64,000 bases of DNA from Rhabditophanes sp. KR3021 (taxonomy: Eukaryota > Nematoda > Chromadorea > Rhabditida > Alloionematidae): NCBI GenBank assembly GCA_963281155.1, contig CAUJLY010000003.1, positions 930,001 to 994,000 on the forward strand, read 5' to 3'. This document shows positions 22,501-34,153 of the stretch, piece after piece; position 1 is the first letter of the stretch, and each line of letters starts with the position of its first letter. The position numbers were made by a program, and so were the translations under genes. The notes beneath the pieces were generated by a model. The model was not told the DNA's origin and made no database searches. It saw nothing but the letters and a program-made list of their open reading frames with translations.

Positions 22501-25500
22501 GGACCGAGATTTTTGTTCACTATAGACAGTTGTTCATTATACTCACATTAAAAATGCAAATGTCTCTAAAGTCAACCAAAGTGAAACAATTTATTGTTCA
22601 CTAAGCATATAATCACTCTAATTAACAAATATTAAAGTCTTATTTGTGAATCAATTTAGCAACGATGTGATCAAGTTCTGGATACATTAAATATTGAAAT
22701 CTTCTTTGAGAATCAATTCAGCAACCACATCCTTTAGTTCTGGATACATAATTGAGTCATTTAAATAGTAGCCTTACCACAATCAGTATTACTGAGTTGA
22801 GGTCTTAGATGGTTGATAAGAATGTATTCAACACTCTCGGTTATCCTCTTAAAAGGATACTCTTTTTGTAGATGAATTACTTCTCCCCCAGCTAGTTTGA
22901 TGTTACGTATTACTTCTCACCTTCATCAAACAGGAAATCCTTCTGAACAGCCACTTCATAATTATATAAGTTGCTTTTATTGCGGCTTTTGAATCTACAG
23001 TTTCACTACCACAGAAGGATGCTAATGTCATGTTAGATGAATTAAGTATTAACGGATTGGTTTTTAAACAAACAGGGCATTGCATAAACTTTTGATTCTT
23101 AGCTTTTAAATTGTCTAGCTCTTTTTTGATTGAAGCTGCTGTTCTTTCTTTGTTGAAGATCTTGGCCACTTCAATAATTCATTACATAACCTGTGTTCTA
23201 GATGGTGAATAAGACTTTACCTAGTGACACGATAATTATAACAGTAAGGGCATTTGAACTTTGTTAGTGTTCCTGAAAAAACTGATCTTCCATCACCTCA
23301 TCCTCTGAATTCTCATCTTCCGAACTCTCATCCTCTGAACCATCATGTTTTGAACTCTCCTTTTTGGCAACTACCCCGCTTCCTCCAACACTTTTAGACA
23401 ACCATGTTCTTCAAAAAAGTCCTAATAATTTTTTGCCCATCACAAACAAACTTATTAAAATGGCTTGTTGTGCCGTCTCTTTCTCCACAGTAATCACACT
23501 TATACTTTCTTCCATTCTCTTCTTAATTCTGCCAGGGTAAATGGTAAATAGATAGAACACACTTTAAATCAAGTCTAAATTAGATGAAAATGACGGAGAG
23601 TATGATTATTAGTGCAAACTAAGATATACGTGACAAATACAAATTAAAAGCATGAGTAAGATGGACATGGACAATATTTATAGAAATCTAACATTAATAA
23701 TCTATATTTAATTTTTAAATATCACTATTTTTATTTAATAACTTATTTTGTTAATTATTTTAGGAAATACTATCAGATTCTTTTATGACCAGAATGCTAA
23801 TCATGGCCAGGGAGGTTGCAGTTCATTCCATTACCTTGGATGTGACGGAAATTCTAACTCATTCCCGAGTGCCCAAAAATGTGAAGAATATTGCAACTTT
23901 GGGTTTGAATGTCCCAATGGTGGATCGGTTCTTCGGGACCATCGAAACGAAATATTAACATGTTCGGAAAACCAAAGATGTAGCAATGATTCGTATGAAT
24001 GTGTCAATGGATTCTGTTGTCTTTCCAAAGCAGCCATATGTAGTTTACCCATTCAAAAGGGTACTGAAATTTGTACGGAACAACCCTTGACACGTTACTT
24101 TTATAATTTTTTGACTAATAAATGCCAGGAGTTTAGTTTGCAATGTGGAAGTGAGGGGAATTTGAATAATTTTGCTGTAAGTATTGGGGGACATTCATTT
24201 AATTCCACTTTTATAGACTCTACAAGACTGCAACAGCTTCTGTTTCTCGAGCTCATGTGAGGCAGGTACCGTCATTTACATGGACCCAAACACCCATACA
24301 CCTTATGAATGTAATGAGAATTTAAAAAATTCATGTCCTTTCAACCATCAATGCAGTCCAAATAAATTATTAGGAAAGAGTGTTTGTTGTGGAGTTCCTC
24401 AAGCTCTGACAACAGATGTTTGTGGGGAAAGTGAGAATCCTTTTATAGATGCCATTGATATGAATCCTAAGGAATGTGTAAGTTATTTACTTTCTTTCTT
24501 TTATCATCTCCTTTAGTTAATAAACAACGAATTATCTTGCCCCGCAAATTATTTATGTCGTTTCTCACCACCGAGAAGCAAATACTACTGCTGCAAATCC
24601 AAAAAAGTCCATGCCTCCTGTCCAAATGGCAAATTCATGTTCAAAGACAAATCAGACCAAGTAATCAAATGCATCGTAGGAAAGACAGTATGCCCGGACA
24701 AGTTTTCATGCCAATCAACGTTAAATGGTGCAATTCAAGGTTTTTGTTGCTCAACTCAAAATATCTGCCAAGGTGATTCTGAATTTTTGATTGATTCTAC
24801 ATCACATCAACCTCGCATATGCACACTCGATTCCAATTCACATATAGGTTGTCCTTCTAATTATGTCTGCAAGACTGCTTCTGCTGAAGATTCAACTGGC
24901 TTTTGTTGTAAAGGACAAGCGGAGATCGCCATTTCGGATGGATGTCCGCCGGGGGAGTATGCTTATCAATCAGAGGTTAGTTTTAATTTTCAATGAATTA
25001 GTTAGTATTTTAAGAAGGATGGCTCAACTGTCTTATGCGATCCTTTCAACTTCCAAGACCTAAGAATAGTGCCAGATAATTATGCCTGCCAATGGTCAAT
25101 ACTCAATCAAAGATACCAATTTTGCGGCAGAAAGCCTATGTCTATTCCTAAAAAGAAGCAAGACGATGGTTGTTCTCCAAATCAAATTGCGTTCCTTGAC
25201 GGAGACACTGTTAGGACTTGTTCAGCTGGTAGTAACAAATGCCCAGTTGGATTTTTCTGTTTATATAGTTCTCTAAATTCCCAATTTCAATGTTGCGGAG
25301 TACGAGCAAGTTGCCCCCACAATTCGGTTGCCTTTGTTGGATTAAGCGGAGATCCTCAAACCTGTATCCTCGGCCAAAGTTCATGTCCTCCTAATTTCTC
25401 ATGCACAAAAACTCTCTCAAAGCACCAATTTGTATGTTGTTCAAATGCCTTAACCCAACTTGATTGTAAAGAGAATGAAATCTTAGCTGACGGCCAATGT

Positions 25501-26571
25501 TTAAACTTAGTTGAAAATGGGGAATATTGTATTAGTAATTTACAATGTAATAAGGGATCTATATGTTTGGGGGAGAAATGCGTCTGTCCTAAGTCTACTT
25601 CTATGGTTGAAGGACATTGCCAGCAAATTCCGGAATGTCAGGATTATCAGGTTTTGATTGATAAAACTTGTTATAATAAGGTAAGTTATATTATGTTTTG
25701 TTTGTTCTAAATTCATTTAGGTACAATTCCAAATTGGAAAATGCATCTCTCATCGCCAATGCCCTTCCACAACTTATTGTATTTCGAATGTTTGCACATG
25801 CAGACGAGGCGAAGTAATGCACCCTAAAACGGAGTCATGTGTCAAACAAGAAGAACCTCCAAAGAAACCTACTAACAAAAGCAAAGGCAAGCGAAAGGTC
25901 AGAAAATACAAGCCTAAAAATCCACCTATCTCAATTTCCGAAATCATTGACTTGCCATTGCCTGAACTAAATCCCATAATTGATACATGTTTTAACAAAC
26001 AATTAACTCCCTTTAGACATTTCAAAACAGGCAAAATCCAGTACTGCTCGCCTTTAACTAACACTTGCACCGCAAATAGCGTATGTAGCTTAAACGGTGC
26101 TAGAACTTCATTTATTTGTTGTATGAATGGAGTTTCGCAAACGATCGTTGATACTAATGTTTGTCCAAATAAGAGAATTCCATATCTATTAAACGGAAAA
26201 GTGAAAGAATGCGGAAAAGGAGGAAACTGTGCTCATGGGTTTCAATGCATCTATGCAGCCAATTCCAAATATCTATGTTGCTCAAGACAAGGAGATAACT
26301 CAGAAATTCGGGGAGGAACAAGTCCATTACTTGTAGACAAATGCCTCCATGGCCTTCCTTTGCTGACACAAAATTCAAAAGTTCCAACAAGTTGCAATCC
26401 CTACCGTAACAATTGCCCAACTACATATACCTGTCTAAAGTCATCAACGTCCACGGCTTATATCTGCTGCTCACGTAAAGATCGGTCAACGGATGGTAAG
26501 TCTTAACAAAATATGAAATTTAATCAAATAATTTAGATTCCTTCCGCCACCGGTCACCAACATACCATTAA
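19596..26571 (+). CDS. Kunitz/lustrin/EB multidomain secreted protein A, 1546 aa
   Basis: Fifteen exons keep frame throughout: 19596-20100, 20141-20382, 20931-21186, 21226-21271, 21313-21417, 21459-21490, 21531-21846, 21885-22376, 22414-22451, 23764-24176, 24217-24477, 24517-24975, 25015-25680, 25721-26495, 26537-26571. A signal peptide opens the protein, followed by a Cys-rich module ('[13 protein letters not shown]', resembling chitin-binding folds) and EB-type modules. About five Kunitz domains follow (one degenerate near 21313-21490; clear ones carry '[19 protein letters not shown]', '[18 protein letters not shown]' and '[14 protein letters not shown]'). About ten lustrin-type repeats come next (pattern CP-x2-Y/F-x-C-x(8-12)-CC), with an EB module and a Lys-rich linker among them. 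Similar proteins occur in C. elegans; the role is likely in extracellular matrix or cuticle. Introns 2 and 9 are long and hold antisense repeat copies. Confidence 0.88.
20430..20700 (-). repeat. Antisense family copy 1 (in gene A intron 2)
   Basis: The 548-nt intron holds a minus-strand frame, 20694-20452, ending '[19 protein letters not shown]' and then '[15 protein letters not shown]'. This matches the end of the copy at 60.2-61.4 kb ('FQEMNDEVADLILGEFF'), and the DNA similarity continues to the shared atttcccattt at the end. Only the C-terminal part of the family is kept. Confidence 0.75.
22479..22529. repeat. Inverted repeat (hairpin), possible DNA-transposon terminal remnant
   Basis: Perfect 10-bp arms ctgtctatag (22479-22488) and ctatagacag (22520-22529) face each other across 31 bp, with extra partial pairing of gaac and gttc inside. 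The GC-richer inner part differs from surrounding AT-rich intron. The pattern recalls ends of pogo/Tc-like elements, from memory only. Confidence 0.5.
22630..23560 (-). repeat. Antisense family copy 2 (in gene A intron 9)
   Basis: Read on the minus strand from about 23560: a finger-like '[17 protein letters not shown]' followed by 'NKFVC', an acidic Ser/Glu/Asp tract, '[11 protein letters not shown]', then the frame 23169-22903 ('[18 protein letters not shown]', '[16 protein letters not shown]'), and finally '[20 protein letters not shown]' and '[18 protein letters not shown]'. The last two match copies 1, 4 and 5. Frames are broken by stops and shifts, so this copy is decayed. The C-terminal unit is present twice in tandem (22631-22690 and 22692-22750). 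Confidence 0.72.
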
Positions 26572-27069
26572 TGTCCAGCAAAAAATCAAAAGCTGTCACT
26601 TCCCTCTACAATATCTATATAATAATGAAAGTGACACCTCACGAACGCTAAATATTTCTAAGATGACAGTTTCACAAATATGTCCCGACAACTTTTGAAA
26701 ATTCTCCCAATAATTCACACCATATAATCGTACAAAGGACATACCGGGTTTTTGACATCTATATAGGATAAACATATATATCTCCTTTACCTTATTTACA
26801 TTGACTTTCACGATAGTAGTCACCAACCCCTATTCTGACACTATTTCCTCCTCTCTTAATGATATTAGACAGACACACTTAATTAGTAGGTTCATTACAA
26901 AGCTTAATAACATTCAACCTTTATTACCAATTGTTGCGAGGAACAAACACCTTTGTAATAATAATAAGTTTTGACCATTTATTTGGATTTATATTTTTAT
27001 TAGTAATACTATAATTTAATAAGACTATATATCTTTTAATAAATAATATTTGGAAGTTATTCTTTTTTG
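26572..27069. other. Intergenic between Kunitz genes A and B
   Basis: AT-rich spacer of about 500 bp. A 76-codon minus-strand frame (26826-26596) has no recognisable domain; it may be degraded coding sequence or chance. Confidence 0.45.
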
Positions 27070-30000
27070 ATGATGATGGCGCGATTTATTAAAGCCATCA
27101 CTTTGTTAATTACTATTCAAAGTGCTTTGTCAGGTAAATTAAAACAAATAGGATCATTTAATTAGTTTTAAGTTGCCGAGACGCCTATTCCCATCAGAGG
27201 CACAAGACAAGCAGAATCGGGAAGGGTAGGGTCTCCTTGCTCTTACAACACAGATTGTCTTTCTGGATCATTTTGCAATGCAGGGCAATGTTATTGTCTT
27301 TCTACTTTTGTCTCTTCCCAAAATTATTGTTATCAAAGTAAGTTTTTAGTTTCAAATAATAATTCAATCCCCCAGAATTGGACCCAAGTTCCGCAGGTTG
27401 CGTAGTAGACATTCAATGTTCATCCACCTGGCCAGATGCGTTTTGTGACTTGTCAGCCGGTGTTGGAACATGCAAGTGTGGTGAGAATAAAATTGAAAGA
27501 GCAACTAGAGATGGGTATGTATGCATCGACACGATGGATGTCAACGGAAATACCTTGGCCATATCTTGTCCATTGCCTGAAGGTGCTGGGTATACGAGTG
27601 CTCTGTCTGATCCCCACCATCCCCGTCAAAATGACGGACCTGGCCCAGTACTTTGTAATACTTTGTCTACAAAAACGTCACAAACGATTGATTCGGAGGA
27701 GATAGGGAATGGGGATTCTGGTTGTTTAATGCCCTCGGATAATAGTTACATGGCTGATATATTTGATTGTGTCGAATTCATATCAGACATGGACTTGACA
27801 TCTTCGGGCTATGACAAAAAAGCGAATGGAGTGTGTTGTCCCAACAGAAGTTATCTATGCAACTTGCCCTCCGCCACAGGCCCAAATCCATCAGAACCAC
27901 GTTGGAGTTTCTCGAGTATAACAGGGTCATGTCACCAATTTTTGTGGGACCCATTTGCCTCGGGAGCTAATGATCATTCAGCTAATAATTTTAGGTAAAT
28001 ATTTGATTTAATTTCAGATTAAGATTGCTTTTTTAGAACTTCACAACATTGCATGTCTTTTTGCGGTAAGTTACAAAGTAGATTAAACACTAAGTGTATT
28101 ATTTAGGAAATTGGTGTCAGAAAGGCGTTCCGGAATATGAAGTCAGAAACTCATTCCTCGAAGAAACACCCCTCACCACCTGTTCAGCCACCTCATACGA
28201 GCCTAAGTCAATCGGAGCTATCCAATTGTGCTGCCCAAGTCTAGTGAGTTTATGCGGCCCGATCGGAGGAAGACCACTCGACCCCTCGAACAACCACAGA
28301 GATTCAATCTACCACCAAGGCTCATCCAAACAAGGAGCCGTCCCAACTACTCGTTTCTACTACAACAATCAAAAAATGCAATGCCTCCCTTTTCTTTACA
28401 ACGGAGTAGGTGGAAATTTCAACAGATTCTCCTCAAGAGTAGACTGTGAAATCATATGCAGTTCCAAATTGCAATGCGAAAATGGATCGCCTTTGAAGGT
28501 AGGAGAAAATACACAGGCTTGTTCTGCAAATAATGATTGTCCTTCGGGGTATGAGTGCCATGATGGGAGACATTGTTGCCCGACGATGCAGAATATTTGG
28601 TTAGTTGATGTAAAGTTGCATTTAATATTGTTTTAGCTCGCAACCTTTGAGATTAGGAAATTGTGATAGGAGCATTAGATCTTATTGGTACGATCAGAAA
28701 CAGAAGGCTTGCTCGATGTTTTTGTATACAGGTGAATAGATGTTAATAACTTTCAATTAATTAAATTTATAGGTTGCCAAGGAAATGACAATAGATTCGA
28801 TGTGAGTTCAAAGTTAATTGTTTTATAATTAAATGTCCTAGACGTTATTGGCTTGCCAACAATACTGCAGCAAAGCCGTCGAAGTAATAAGATGTCCCCA
28901 CGGCACAGCTTACAAAGACCTCCACGGAAACTACATGCAATGTGGGACAGACACCTTATCAAATGCACCCAAGAATTACGAGAAACATTTCGAAGGAACT
29001 AACTGTGTTTACTGCCCAACAAAGCAATTTACTTGGTGAGCCTCTAAGTAACTAGATGATAAACAACTTTTTTAGTTCACTTTCACCTGATGCCGGCAAG
29101 CATTGTGGTCCAGGAGTTTCTTATCGTTTTTATTATGACCAAAGCGAAGGGTCTTGTAAGTCTTTTAGTTATAATGGATGCGATGGGGGATCGAATAACT
29201 TCGCAGTAAGTTGGCATTTAATCGAGTAAATTTTATTTGCAGACCCGCGATGAATGCGATAATTACTGCGGAATGGCTGCTTGCAAGGACAGCCTGGGAA
29301 CCCCTCTACGGGACAACAACAACGCCTTAATTTCGTGTGATGAAAATGCAGAAAAATGCGGCCAAAATCACGAATGCGTTACTGTTTTTGGCGGTGTCTT
29401 AATGTCATCCTCTAAATCGACAAAGACTTCAAGGTGTTGCCCAACCCGCTCCTATATCTGCTCGATGCCTCCTCAAATGGGAAGTTCGTTGTGTTCGAAT
29501 GGAATCTCACCAACCACAAAATATTACTACAACAAAATTACTCACCAATGCTCGACCATGATGTTTAATGGATGCCAAGGGAATGCTAATAGATTTGATG
29601 TATGTTAAAATAATTAAATTAAATGTCTCATTAATTTCCAGACTTTACAAGCTTGCAAAATATTCTGCACATCTGCCTCTTGCGCAAGCGGTGAAATCGT
29701 ATATGTAAATCCAAATACCCAAGAGCCACTTACATGCGATGGTGACATGCAAAACAATTGTCCTGAATCTTACCGTTGTACAAAAGATAACTTGTCAGAC
29801 ATATCTGTTTGTTGCGGAGCTCCAGACTTAGGTGTCTGTCCAATAACAGAAAAACCTTACATGAACGCCATCGATGGCACAGTCCGTGAATGCTTCATCA
29901 ACGAACCTCATTCCTGTCCAGATGAATTTCTTTGTCGGTTCAGTCAAAAGAGTGGCAGGTATTATTGCTGTAAAAGCAAAACAGAAGTCAAGAGTTATTG

Positions 30001-33000
30001 CATGGTTGGTCGGATTCCATACCGTGATCATGCAAAAATGTTGCCTATCAGATGCACAATGAACTCTAAAAGCAACGGCTGTCCAGAAAGATTCATCTGC
30101 CACTCAACTTTCCCCGGCGCTTTACAGGGCTTCTGCTGTTCAGTTTCTGATATTTGTGGTAAATTACGAAACAAATTAAAAATGCTTTTATTGGGAATGG
30201 GCACAAATCATAAAAATACTTAAAGCGTACATTTGAAGACAATTCGAAGATTGATGTAATTTATAAACTGCTACCTTAGCGACTTTTATGACGATAGATC
30301 GACGCTTTAGATACATTATTTCGTTTGACTGTTTACCACCATCTGAATTAGTTAGTGATTTTTCATCTTCAAAAATTGCATCCTCAATTCCAAGAACTTC
30401 ATTAACATGGAAGAAATTATTGCTTAATGATGTAGTTAACTTGCATTCTCAACCATGAACATGTAACTAGTCCCTCTATTTTGTTCGCATCTAATTCAAG
30501 CTCTTGTTATTTAGCTTTTCCTGCATCTGTCAGCAAGTTCTTCTTAACTCGTAATCATAACTATCGGTCCCTTTTCCACAAAACGAGCAATGATTGGAAT
30601 ACTCTATTCCGTTATCTATTTCAGTTATCCCAGATCGCCTTAATTCACCTCGAACTCCAATCACCATATCAAGTAACCTCCAAACTCATAATTTTCACTT
30701 ATACTTGATCGACCGGGACTCTGGTAAATTTGTACTCAATTGCCACATACCAAAGTATTTTCCATTTCGTAGCATTGCTAAGATAACTCTCAGATCCTTC
30801 CACCGGCAGTTTAGCACTAACCTCCCTTGTTACCATGAATAAACCGAGCCATTTAGTGAATCTTTCATTCACTTCTTGCTTATTTGATTCATCTGCATTA
30901 TCCTTAAAATAAGCCTCATATGAAGAGGATGAGAGTATCTATGAAGCAACATGGTGAATAATTTTAATTTTTCTTACTTCCCTGAGGGAACCCACGCCAC
31001 ATTCTATGCCAAACATTAACCGCAGTAATCATACTGAAAAACACCGAACTTAGCAATACTTTGGAAAAACCCATCCTGTAGATTAACTGCTATTGCATTG
31101 GAATATTTTGTGCTTTTATTTACCATCAAATCATGATATTCTTGAACTAGAATATTATACTTTCCACAATTGTTGGTGTCTTTACACCATTACCGTTGAC
31201 AATTGAGATTGATTTGTTTAAATTGCCTCCTATTTCTTTCTGATTTCAACATTAAATACGAAAATGTGGTTAAAAATTAACTTAAAATTTTAGCTGGTGG
31301 TTTGGATTATTATGTTGAGGAGGATACGAAAATGCCAAGGGTTTGCACGGTCGGCTATTCGACAGGCTGTCCTAATGCCTACCATTGCAAGAGTAATGGA
31401 TTAGGCGATGGGACTGAGGGGTATTGTTGCGAAAAGGGCAGAACTAAGTACGCCCCACCCATGGATGGCTGTCCCTTGAACCAGGTTGCTTATATCGTGG
31501 CGGGATCGACGGTTCCTTGTAATCCATTTAACTTTGATGATAAGGCTGGCCAACCAAAGGGATATACTTGCCAATGGTAAGTTGATTATATATCAATTAT
31601 TTGACTTGTTGTTTAGGTCTGTCTCGAATCAACGTTACCAATACTGCGGCTTAGAAACATTCGAATCAGTTATTGAATCTAAAAGTGAATCAGATGGTTG
31701 TCCTCCAAACCAAATAGCCTTCATCAACCAAACTCTAAATGGACCTCAGACGTGTGCTTCAGGTGTGGGAAATACTTGCCCAGTCGGCTACTTTTGCCTC
31801 TACTCGTCTCTGCATAGTCAATTTCAATGTTGCGGCGTTCATAGTGACTGTCCTCGAAACTCAGTTGCCTTCATCGGTTTAAGCGGAGACCCTCAAACGT
31901 GCTCCTTAGGTGGAGGTTCAACGCCCTGTCCCGACCAATTCTCGTGTGTAAAATCAAGAGGCAAACATGATTTATGCTGTGCTGAACCTAATCCTTGTCA
32001 ACCTGAACAAATTCATTTTAACGGTGAATGTTTTGGAAAAGCTGTTCCTGGGGAGAAATGTCTCGAAAGTAGGCAATGTTTGGGCAAATCTACTTGTCGG
32101 TCTGGTAAGTGAATTTAAATTAAAAGACGAAACAACCCCAAAAGACAAAGTTACATTTTTCTCACTTCATTTGTACCCAAGTGTTCCTGACCAAGGTAGC
32201 GACCACCATTGGTTGAGTTGAGGGGGATCGTTTGATTTATTGAAGATCTGGCAATACTTGATAAGGCATGCGAGAATATAGATCATAAATGATCAAGATT
32301 TATTCAAAACCACACATTTAAGTACATAAATTAAAAATCATATTTCTAGGTTTTTGTATGTGTACTTTGCTTGAAGAAGTCGAAAACGGACATTGCGTGC
32401 CTATAAAAAAGAAGCAGATTGAGCCAGTTGTTGAAAAAATCGAAAAATTGGAATGTCCAGAACATATGATTGAGGTTGAGAGTGTGTGTTTGGAAAAGGG
32501 TCAGATTAATTCAAGTTGTAGCTCGACAAAGCAATGTATTCATATGGGAGCTACTTGTCACCTGGCTAAATGTAGTTGCCCTAAGTATATGACTTTTAAG
32601 GGAGATCAGTGTGAAGTTGACAAAGTTTCTTCTTCCTTCAAGAGAAAGATGCCTAAGAAGAATGGACAGAAATTGGTTAGTATCAATGATGTTCTGCCTA
32701 GCAAGAAAAGTACGATTAAGCCTGTACCCAAAGTCGAACAAATGTGTCCGAATAATAGAAAACAGGTCCTAGTCAACGGAAGATTGCGAACTTGCTTGAA
32801 TGGCGGTGCTCCTTGCCCTACTAATTCTAAATGCATGTTCAGTGCCAAAGGAAGAAAGTATTATTGTTGTGGGTCAGTGGGTGAATTAAAAAAGCCAGTT
32901 ATCTCTGCTGCCAAAAAACCTATTCAAATTACCAAAGCTGCTGAATTAGGTTGTTCTCGAGGAAAGGCAGTTGTTTACCAAAATGGAAGTCCAATGGAAT

Positions 33001-33578
33001 GCAACTACTTTAGGAAATGTGCAGCTGGAGCTTCTTGTCTACGATCAGTTTTTGAGGTCAAAAAAACTATTTGTTGTAAAATCGAAACTACTAAATCAGT
33101 TCCTACTAAGTCCACATATGCTAGGTACAATAAAAAGCCAGTGTCCAGAATTAGTGAATTAACAACTAAGACAAATAATATGTTAATGCCCTCTTTCCAA
33201 AAAATGACAACTCCATCTTCTAAAACTACTTTAGACTTTTCTACTTACAAGATGATCAATAAATTTAATGAATTAGTAAAGACTAAAGGCCCAACAACAC
33301 CTAGTCCAATTCCCTACATCCCAAATGAAATTTATGCAGAAAGTTCTGAAGAGGAAGTACAAGTAAAAAAGCAAGGAAGCGTATACGGAGCAGCAGAAAA
33401 AACATCATTCCCATGTCCTTCATATATGGTTTTACTAGAACTTAGATTAAACGAAAAGACAATCAAACGCTGTCAACATGCATGCCCAGTCCATATGACG
33501 CCGGTAAAGGGTATTTGTAGGATTGTGGAAAAGAAACCCTCGATGAGAAAACGAAAACAAGAACTCGTAGATTTCTAA
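27070..33578 (+). CDS. Kunitz/lustrin/EB multidomain secreted protein B, 1563 aa
   Basis: Fourteen exons join in frame: 27070-27133, 27173-27337, 27376-27994, 28037-28065, 28107-28599, 28637-28731, 28773-28801, 28842-29035, 29076-29205, 29243-29599, 29642-30158, 31294-31576, 31617-32104, 32350-33578. Exon 1 encodes a signal peptide ('MMMARFIKAITLLITIQSAL'). Two EB-like modules follow directly, then Kunitz domains ('RWSFSSITGSCHQFLWDP' degenerate; 'RSYWYDQKQKACSMFLYTG', 'RFYYDQSEGSCKSFSYNGC', 'KYYYNKITHQCSTMMFNGC'), then lustrin-type repeats ('CPDEFLCRFSQKSGRYYCC' and others), EB modules and a long basic Lys/Ser/Thr-rich tail. It is the tandem paralogue of A and C but lacks their N-terminal Cys-rich module. 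Intron 11 (1135 nt) holds an antisense element. A polyadenylation signal lies near 33670. Confidence 0.88.
30170..31230 (-). repeat. Probable antisense family copy 3 (in gene B intron 11)
   Basis: The minus strand shows decayed coding sequence: 'GELRRSGITEI' followed by 'YSNHCSFCGKGTDSYDY' near 30640-30550, and 'FFHVNEVLGIEDAIFEDEK' near 30430-30370. The CxFCGKGT segment resembles the [10 protein letters not shown] segment of copy 2 and 'KYYFGETGNT' of copy 4, each near an ELR motif. The diagnostic C-terminal block was not found, so membership is probable only. Confidence 0.42.
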
Positions 33579-34153
33579 GACAAAGCATTATATCCTTTCT
33601 TACTATCATTAACTTTCATTATTTACCTTTTTTGAGAAAGGAGATGTTTATGTTGAATTGTATTAACTTAATAAAAATTATACTTAAACATCACTGTTTT
33701 AAAAGGTTTGCGGTATATTTGCTTTAAAAGGAAAAGATGTTTTTGATACTCTACATAAAGTAGAAGTACCTTCTTTGCGTTAATCTGACGAACCAAATGT
33801 AACCACCTTGTGCCATTCTCCTAATATTCGACTCTACCCAAAGTGAAGAGCAACCTCAAACAAACCACAACTTCCTCATTTTTTAAGAACCACCATGCCC
33901 CCTTAATTTGTTTAATTATATTTCAAAACCATCACCTCTTTATTTAACCTGTCAAAAAGAGAGTCCACTTGAAAAGATATATCTAATTGCATTCGTCTCA
34001 TTGCATTTATATATCTAATTGAAATAATATTGAGCACTAATCAAATTAAAAAATTTAAGGTAAATATTTTGATAACTTCCGCCTCTTAGGCGGTGGTCAA
34101 TTTTTGATATCATTATATTGGATCATTTGTTAGAGTTCATTTTAGTTATAATT
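33579..34153. other. Intergenic between Kunitz genes B and C
   Basis: About 575 bp, holding the B polyadenylation region and presumably the C promoter. No further structure seen. Confidence 0.5.
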
